A stretch of DNA of 64,000 bases. Source: Microglena sp. YARC. Its lineage: Eukaryota; Chlorophyta; Chlorophyceae; Chlamydomonadales; Chlamydomonadaceae. The notes under the pieces are model-generated. The model saw only the letters and a program-made list of their open reading frames with translations, had not been told where the DNA came from and did not search any database. Each line of letters begins with the position of its first letter. The first letter of the stretch is position 1. Below are positions 1 through 9,411 of the stretch, piece by piece. The DNA lies in assembly GCA_022414725.1 (NCBI GenBank), contig CM039463.1, forward strand, positions 31,758,064-31,822,063. Reading direction: 5' to 3'. A program made the position numbers and the translations under genes.

Positions 1-284
1 ATGCATTAGACGTACATCTCATGCATCAGACGTACATCTTATGCATCAGACGTATATCTCATGCATCGGACTAGCCGTCTCACCATAATTTGTGAAACTA
101 TAATAAGATTAGTTACTATTTCTTCTTCAAACACTCATATTAGTTGCCGTTCCCTACACATATGTCAATGTGAATCAATCAATAAAAGTACGCCTTATTA
201 CGAGGCTTGATGTTGAGGGGGCCAGCCTGTTCGCTTGCACTAGGGCCAAGCACCAAAATGTGAATCAATACACAATAACCACGC
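1..284. repeat. Short tandem repeat and dispersed repeat fragments at window start
   Basis: Positions 1-70 are 3.5 copies of a 20-bp unit built on ATGCATCAGACGTACATCT. Positions 66-156 resemble 11482-11600: both share a GCCGTCTCACCA start and a TTGCCGTTCCCT end, and that end is the complement of the terminal repeat of the family C MITE at 47251. Positions 185-262 resemble 16855-16925 (GGGCCAGCC..TTCGCTTGCACT). No exon is visible. Confidence 0.55.
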
Positions 285-770
285 TATCATCACTCCTCCT
301 ATGCTATCATCACTCCTCCAATGCTGTCATCACTCCTCCAATGCTGTCATCACTCCTCCAATGCTGTCATCACTCCTCCAATGCTGTCATCACTCCTCCA
401 ATGCTATCATCAAATTGCTCCTCCAATTGCTGTCATCACTCCTCCAATGCTGTCATCACTCCTCCAATGCTGTCATCACTCCTCCAATGCTGTCATCACT
501 CCTCCAATGCTGTCATCACTCCTCCAATGCTGTCATCACTCCTCCAATGCTGTCATCACTCCTCCAATGCTGTCATCACTCCTCCAATGCTGTCATCACT
601 CCTCCAATGCTGTCATCACTCCTCCAATGCTGTCATCACTCCTCCAATTGTCAATGCTGTCATCACTCCTCCAATGCTGTCATCACTCCTCCAATGCTGT
701 CATCACTCCTCCAATGCTGTCATCACTCCTCCAATGCTGTCATCACTCCTCCAATGCTGTCATGCTCATC
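285..770. repeat. 20-bp minisatellite
   Basis: About 24 near-identical head-to-tail copies of CTGTCATCACTCCTCCAATG, with a few shortened or fused units near 405-425 and 645-660. Remnants continue to about 850. Because the unit carries no stop codon in several frames, it creates long spurious reading frames. It lies immediately upstream of the first recognisable exon of the 5'-nucleotidase gene, so it is probably intronic. Confidence 0.9.
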
Positions 771-868
771 ACTGCGTGCTGTCATCACTCAATGCTGTCA
801 TCACGATTGCTGTCATCACTCAATGCTGTCATCACTCCTCCAATGCTGTCATGCTGGCTGTGGTGCAG

Positions 869-1477
869 GGTGCCCAGCAAGCACATGACCTACCAAAGCC
901 TGTACACCCTTGTGGCAAAAAGCTCTGTTCCACACTCACGTTGAGGGAAGCTAAAGGCGGAGATCTGGAGGTAAGCCATCTGTCCATTGAAATAACCCAC
1001 AAACACAAACGAAAACACACACACACACATAAGCCCCCCCCCCCCCCCCCCCACACATACACACACACACACACACATCACACAAACACACACGCGCACA
1101 CAAATACCTCCACAAACACAAATGAATACACACACACAAACGCACACACGTAGAGGGGAAGCTTAAGGCAGAGATCCTGGAGGTAAGCTTTCTGTACATT
1201 GAAATAACCCCACAAACACTAACACAGAAACACACACACACGCACACAAACACACACACGAAGAGGGGAAGGTAAAGGCTGAGATCCTGGAGGTAAGCTC
1301 TGTGTTCATTGTAATACCCCCACAAACACTTACACCCACCCACACACCCACACACCTATACAAACACACACCTACACCTTCACACACAAACACATACACC
1401 CCATCACACACACACACGCACAAACACAAATACCTCCCCCCCCCCACACACACACACCCGCAACCGCACACACACAA

Positions 1478-1522
<45 letters not shown>

Positions 1523-2878
1523 CCCCCCCCCACACAAACACACACCAACACCAACACACATCTACACACATGTGCACACACACATACACTAACACACACA
1601 CAAACGAAAAATACATACAAGCACTCCCCCACACACCCCCACACACCCACGCACAAACACCCACCTACACCTACACACACACAAACTCATACACCCACAC
1701 CCACACAAATACCCACACAAACACAAACAAAAACACGAACCCACACACACACACACCTACATCTACACCTAAAAACACATACACACAAGCACACACACAA
1801 ATACCCCCCCCCCACCCCCACCCCCACCCCCACCCCCACCCCACACACACACGCACACACACATCTACACACACACAAGCACACTCACACATACAGACAC
1901 ACACGCACACCCACAAACTCACCCACAAACAAACAAGAACACACCCACAAACATGCACATAAACGCACACACAAACACACATACACATATGCACACATGC
2001 ACATACACCCACACCCACAAACAAACACCTACAAAACACACACACAAACAATCAGACACACACAAACATACGTATAAACACACAAACGCACACATACACA
2101 AATACAAATACACACAAAACACACACAAAAAATACATACAAAATCAAATACCCCCCCCCCCCCCCCCCCCCAACACACACACACACACAAACACACACGA
2201 TCACACATAAACGCACATACAAAAACACACACACACACACACACATAAGCAAAACACACACACACACACACACAAACACGAACATAAACTCGCATACAAA
2301 ACACACACAGCACTTACATACAAACACACACACGCACTTACATACAAACACACACACGCACTTACATACAAACACACACACGCACTTACATACAAATACA
2401 CACACGCACTTACATACAAACACACACACGCACTTACATACAAACACACACAAACACACACACAGGCACACACAAACACACAAACAAACATAAAAACACA
2501 TGCAAATACACACTAACTGGCACACAAACAAACAAACAAACATCACACAAACACATTAACAAACAAACACACTAACACGCACAAACAAAAACACACACAC
2601 AATCAAACAAACAAACACACACACACACACATACACAAACACACAAATACGCACACTAACACACGTGCACACACAAACCCAAATACACACACACACACAA
2701 ATACACACATACATACGAACACATACATAAACACACACACACTAGCACACACACAAACATGCACTCCCTGGACATCCACCAACCCAGCTCCCCACTCCCC
2801 GGTCTTCCAGGACCCGGAAAAGTTCATTAAGCTGGATGGGGAGATGGTCAAAAAACTTCAGGATAAGTGAGACCCCCC

Positions 2879-2939
<61 letters not shown>

Positions 2940-4860
2940 ACACAATCACACACACACAAACACACAAATCACTGCAGGACCCGGAAAAGTTCATTGAGCT
3001 GGATGGTGAGATGGTCCAGACACTTCAGGACCAGAGAGACAGCGGCAAGCAGCTTCTGCTCATCACCAACTCCGACTACCAATACACGGACCGCATGATG
3101 AGCTTTGCATACAACCGCTTTATGCCTCAAGGAAACACTTGGCGTGATCTCTTTGACGTGGTGCGCATTGGTGGTTTAGGGCTTGGGGTTCAGGGCTTGG
3201 GATTTAGAGCTTGGGTGTTAGGGTTCAAGGCAGCACGTGGCGTGATGTCTTTGACGTGGTGCACAATGGAGGTTTAGGGCTTGGGGTTTAGGGCTTGGTG
3301 GTGTGCAGGTTTAGGGCTTGGAGGTTCAGGGTTTGGTGGTATGATCTTTTCGACGTGGTGAGCATGGGAGGCTTGTGGCTTGGGGTTTAAGGCTTGGGTG
3401 TTAGGGTTCAATGCAACACGTGGCGTGACCTCTTCGACGTGGTGCACAATGGAGGTTTAGGGCTTGGGGGTTAAGGCTAGGGTGTTAGGGTTCAGGGTAT
3501 GATGGCGTGATCTCTTCGACGTGGTGCGCATTGGAGGTTTAGGGTTTGGGGTTTAGGGCTTGGGTGTTACAGTTCAGGGTTTGGTGGCGTGACTTCTTCA
3601 ATGTGGTTCACAATGGAGGGTTTAGGGCTTGGGGTTTAGGGCTTGGGTGATAGGGTTGAGGGTTTGGTGGCGTAACCGCTTAGATGTAGTGTGCATGGGA
3701 GGTGTAGGGCTTAGGATTTAGGGCTAGGGTGTCAGGGTTCAGGGTTTGGTGGCTTGACCTTTTCGACATGGTGGACAAGGAAGATTTAGGGCTTGGGGTT
3801 TAGGGCTTGGTGTTAAAGTTCAGGGTTTGACGGCGTGACCTCTTCGACGTGGTGCGCACGGGAGGTTTAGGGCTTGGGATATATGGCTTGGGTGTCAGGG
3901 TTCAGGGTTTGGGGTTTAGGGATGGTTGCATGGAAGTGGGTGGGTTGGGCATGGGAAGGGGTGGGAGATAAGGTGGGATTACCACCAGCTCAGACTACCG
4001 GTACAGCGACCGTATGGCGAGCTTTGTAAAGGTAATGACTGTATGGCGAGCTTTGTAAAAGTAATGATAACGCCTGGTGGGGTGTGGTATTAAGAGAGCC
4101 CCGTCTTACGGCGGTAGAGAACGGGCTGTGACTTTACCTGGACAAAGCTGCTATGGCGGTTGACAGCGATTCCCTCCTCTTCAAAATGGAAGGTGACCAA
4201 ATTGATGAATTGAACCTCAAACAATTGCAGGTGATCGTCATGGCCCGCAAGCCTGACTTCTTTAATTACCAGATGAGCTTGTATGAGGTTGTCACGGAGG
4301 ACGGCCTGATGAAGCCTGTCCTAGCGGCAGAGCGAGGAGGTCTGTTTTGCGGCGGCAGTGCACGAGTGGTGGAGAAGGCTATTGGGTGAGTTGACTCGAG
4401 AGGGTGGGAAGGGAGTTGGGGGGGGGAGGTCGGGGGGGCGAGGATGACAGCCTTTTGAAGTCTGTCCTAGCGGCAATGCAAGGAGGTTTGTTTTGCGGAT
4501 GTAGTGCACGAGTGGTGGAGAAGGCTATTGGGGTGAGTTGACTCGAGAGGGTGGGAAGGGAGTTCGGGGGGGGAGTTAGGGGTGGAGTGTGTGTGTGTGG
4601 TGTGTGGGGGTGGGGGGGGGGGGAGGGATGCATTCATGCATTCATGCATACATGTGGGTGGGTGGGTGGGGTTGGGGGGCTGCTGTAGATATATACGAAG
4701 AGGGAACTGACATTTGGTAAATCCATGTGTCCTGGCAGCCAAGTGAGGAGGTTTGTTTTGCTGAGGTAGTGCACAGGTTTTTTATTCCGCCGCTATACAT
4801 AGCGATCGCTACTTTTGACCCCGTTTAGGCCCAAATTGCCGCTATAAAGACCCCCCCCCC

Positions 4861-4897
<37 letters not shown>

Positions 4898-7800
4898 CAA
4901 AACGCCCTAAATGGCCCTAAATAGCTATTTAGACTGTAAAAACGCTGTCCCTGGAGGAGGCAAAAACCATGAAGCTAGAAAAAAACCACTTGCAGATTTG
5001 AAACTAAAATCCTTGGTAGTGCACGTGTGGTGGAGAAGGCTATTGGGGTGAGTTGACTCGAGAGGGTGTGAAGGAGTTCGGGGGGGGGGGGGGGGGAGTT
5101 CGGGGGGGCGAGGATGACAGCCTCTGAAGCCTGTCCTAGCGCAATGCGAGGAGGTCTGTTTTGCGGCGGCAGTGCAGGAGTGGTGGAGAAGGCTATTGGG
5201 TCGAGTTGACTCGAGAGGGTGGGAAGGGAGTTGGCGGGGGGGGAGTCTGACAGCCCTCTGAAGCCTGTCCTAGCGGCAATTGCGAGGGTTTGTTTTGTGG
5301 AGGTAGTGCAGGAGTGGTGGAGAAGGCTATTGGGGTGAGTTCACTGGAGAGAGTGGGTAGCAGGGTCAATTCGGTACCAGGACCCATGCGTCACCATGCA
5401 GCGCCGGAATGGCATCACATCATTGAAACTAGAACAGTCAGGGTACTTCCATTGACCAAATTGGCCGGCGCTGAAGCGCACTTGAAAACAAAAAACTGCG
5501 CTATGTAGTGCAAAAAGCGCAAAAAATGCTTGCTGCGCCCACAAGGGGTTGCAAACAACTGTGCGAAACGTGCAGTGGGGCTCAAAAAGGCAGCGCGCCA
5601 GCACGCAAAAGCGCGCAATTGGAAGTACCCTGGTGGGTAGGGAATTGGGGGGGGGGGGAGGGGGGGTCTCTCTTATCCTGAGGGCCTAAACGGGGTCAAA
5701 AGTAGCGATCGCTATGTATAGAGGCGGGGGATGACGGCCTTATGAAGTCTTTCTTAGGGCAATGACGCAAGGAGGATAACATACTAACGTACATAAAGGG
5801 TGCAGAGGGGAAGCCATGTGAGACCCGTGATGCTAACAAAAATCACCGCAGTCCCATCACCCTCGTACGATGAGGGGGGTGACACAGGATAACACGATCT
5901 TATTGAATATCACCACCCTCCCTCTACTACCCTCGTAGGTTTAGGCAGTCATCCATCCCACTACTACCCTCGTAGGTTGAGGTATTCATCCATCCCACTA
6001 CTACCCTCGTAGGTTGAGGCAGTCATCCATCCCACTACTACCCTCGTAGGTTGAGGCAGTCATCCATCCCACTACTACCCTCGTAGGTTGAGGCAGTCAT
6101 CCATCCCTCTAGTACCCTCGTAGGTTGAGGCAGTCATCCATCCCACTACTACCCTCGTAGGTTGAGGCAGTCATCCATCCCACTACTACCCTCGTAGGTT
6201 GAGGCAGTCATCCATCCCACTACTACCCTCGTAGGTTGAGGCAGTCATCCATCCCACTACTACCCTCGTAGGTTGAGGCAGTCATCCATCCCACTACTAC
6301 CCTCGTAGGTTGAGGCAGTCATCCATCCCACTACTACCCTCGAAGGTTGAGGCAGTCATCCATCCCACTACTACCCTCGTAGGTTGAGGCAGTCATCCAT
6401 CCCACTACTACCCTCGTAGGTTGAGGCAGTCATCCATCCCACTACTACCCTCGTAGGTTGAGGCAGTCATCCATCCCTCTAGTACCCTCGTAGGTTGAGG
6501 CAGTCATCCATCCCACTACTACCCTCGTAGGTTGAGGCAGTCATCCATCCCACTACTACCCTCGTAGGTTGAGGCAGTCATCCATCCCTCTAGTACCCTC
6601 GTAGGTTGAGGCAGTCATCCATCCCACTACTACCCTCGTAGGTTGAGGCAGTCATCCATCCCACTACTACCCTCGTAGGTTGAGGCAGTCATCCATCCCT
6701 CTAGTACCCTCGTAGGTTGAGGCAGTCATCCATCCCACTACTACCCTCGTAGGTTGAGGCAGTCATCCATCCCACTTCTACCCTCGTAGGTTGAGGCAGT
6801 CATCCATCCCACTACTACCCTCGTAGGTTGAGGCAGTCATCCATCCCACTACTACCCTCGTAGGTTGAGGCAGTCATCCATCCCACTACTACCCTCGTAG
6901 GTTGAGGCAGTCATCCATCCCTCTAGTACCCTCGTAGGTTTAGGCAGTCATCCATCCCACTACTACCCTCGTAGGTTGAGGCAGTCATCCATCCCACTAC
7001 TACCCTCGTAGGTTGAGGCAGTCATCCATCCCTCTAGTACCCTCGTAGGTTAAGGCAGTCATCCATCCCACTACTACCCTCGTAGGTTGAGGCAGTCATC
7101 CATCCCACTACTACCCTCGTAGGTTGAGGCAGTCATCCATCCCTCTAGTACCCTCGTAGGTTGAGGCAGTCATCCATCCCACTACTACCCTCGTAGGTTG
7201 AGGTAGTCATCCATCCCTCTAGTACCCTCGTAGGTTGAGGCAGTCATCCATCCCACTACTACCCTCGTAGGTTGAGGCAGTCATCCATCCCACTACTACC
7301 CTCGTAGGTTGAGGCAGTCATCCATCCCTCTAGTACCCTCGTAGGTTGAGGCAGTCATCCATCCTACTACTACCCTCGTAGGTTGAGGCAGTCATCCATC
7401 CCACTACTACCCTCGTAGGTTGAGGCAGTCATCCATCCCTCTACTACCCTCGTAGGTTGAGGCAGTCATCCATCCCACTACTACCCTCGTAGGTTGAGGC
7501 AGTCATCCATCCCACTACTACCCTCGTAGGTTGAGGCAGTCATCCATCCCACTACTACCCTCGTAGGTTGAGGCAGTCATCCATCCCACTACACCACCAC
7601 ACACCATGCACCATACACCATACACCATACACCGTGCACCATACACCATACACCACAATTCCACTACCCTCGTAGGTTGAAGGTAATGACATTCTGTATG
7701 TCAGAGACCACATCTACACGGATGAAATGATCCTAACGAATACCACCACCATCCCACTACACCACACACCATACACAATACACCACCATCTCACTATTCT

Positions 7801-8772
7801 CTTAGGTTGAGGGAGATGACATTCTTTACGTTGGAGACCATATCTACACGGATGACATGATCCTGAATAACACCACCACCATCCTTCTACACCACCACAC
7901 CCCATACACCGTGTACCATACGCCATACACCATACACCATACTCTATACACCATCATCCCACTACCCTTGTAAGTTGAGGGAGATGACATTCTATACATC
8001 GGAGACCACATCTACACGGATGCTGCTCTTGCTAAGCTGAACTTTGCACTAACCTCATAGTGCTAAGCTGAACTTCACACTACCCTCATAGGTTGAGGGA
8101 GATGACATTCTGTATGTGGGAGACCACATCTACACGAATGCTGCTCTTGCTAAGCTGAACTTTGCCCTACCCTCATAGTGCTAAGCTGAACTTCACACTA
8201 CCCTCATAGGTTGAGGGAGATGACATTCTGTATGTTGGAGACCACATCTACACAGATGCTGCTCTTGCTAAGCTGAACTTCCGCTGGAGGACGGCTCTCA
8301 TCATCCGTGAGCTGGAGGAGGAGGTGTCAGCTCTCGTTAAGGGCCGACCCCACAGGGACAAACTCAAAGAGCTGATGGAGAAGAAGGAGCTGGTAGGTCA
8401 TAGGGAGCATGTGTGTGTTCATGTAAAGGGTAGGTGAGAGTGTGGGTGGGTGGGTGGGTGGGGGGGGGTGGGGGGGGGGGGTAAGGACAGCTCTCGTGAA
8501 GGCCGACCCCCAGGACTTGCTCAAAGATCTGATGGTAGAAGAAGGAGCTGGTAGGTCATAGGGAGCATGTGTGCAGGGGGGGGGGGGGGGGGGGTAAGGA
8601 CAACACTAGATAAGGCCGGCCCCACAGGGACAAGCTGAAGGAGCTGGTAGGTAATATGGATCATATGTGTGTTCATGTGGAGGGGGGGGGAGTGGTGGGG
8701 TTCAGGACAACACTAGATAAGGCTGGCCCACAGTGACAAGCTGAAAGGCTGGTAGTCATACGGAACATGTGT

Positions 8773-8803
<31 letters not shown>

Positions 8804-9380
8804 GGTAAGGACAACACTAGATAAGGCCGGCCCCACAGGGACAAGCTGAAGGAGCTGGTAGGTCATATGGAGCATGTGTGTGTTCTTCAGGAGGGGGGGG
8901 GGGGGGGACGGGGGGCGGGTAAGGACAGCACTCGTCAAGGGCCGACCCCACAGGGACAAGCTTAACGAGGTAATGGAGAAGAAGGAGCTGGTAGGTCATA
9001 GGGAGCATGTGTGTGTTCTTCAGGAGGGGGGGGGGGTGGGGGGGGGGGGGGGGGGGGGGGATGAGTGTGAGTGTGTGTGTGGGGGGGGAGGGGTAAGGAC
9101 AGCACTCGTGAAGGGCGACCCCACAGGGACAAGCTTAATGAGGTAATGGAGAAGGAGGAGCTGGTAGGTCATAGGGAGCATGTGTGTGTTCTTGAGGAGG
9201 GGGGGGGGGGGGGGGGGGGGGGGGGATGAGTGTGTGTGGGGGGGGAGGGGTAAGGACAGCACTCGTGAAGGGCCCCAGACCCCACAGGGACATGCTTAAT
9301 GAGGTAATGGAGAAGAAGGAGCTGGTCGTCATAGGGAGAATGTGTGTTCATGTAGAGGGTAGGTGGAAGTGCCTGTGTGT

Positions 9381-9411
<31 letters not shown>

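Noticed and set aside
5930..7592. CRISPR-like regular array
   Set aside because: Repeats are contiguous 37-bp units with no unique spacers, and the sequence is an intron of a eukaryotic gene.
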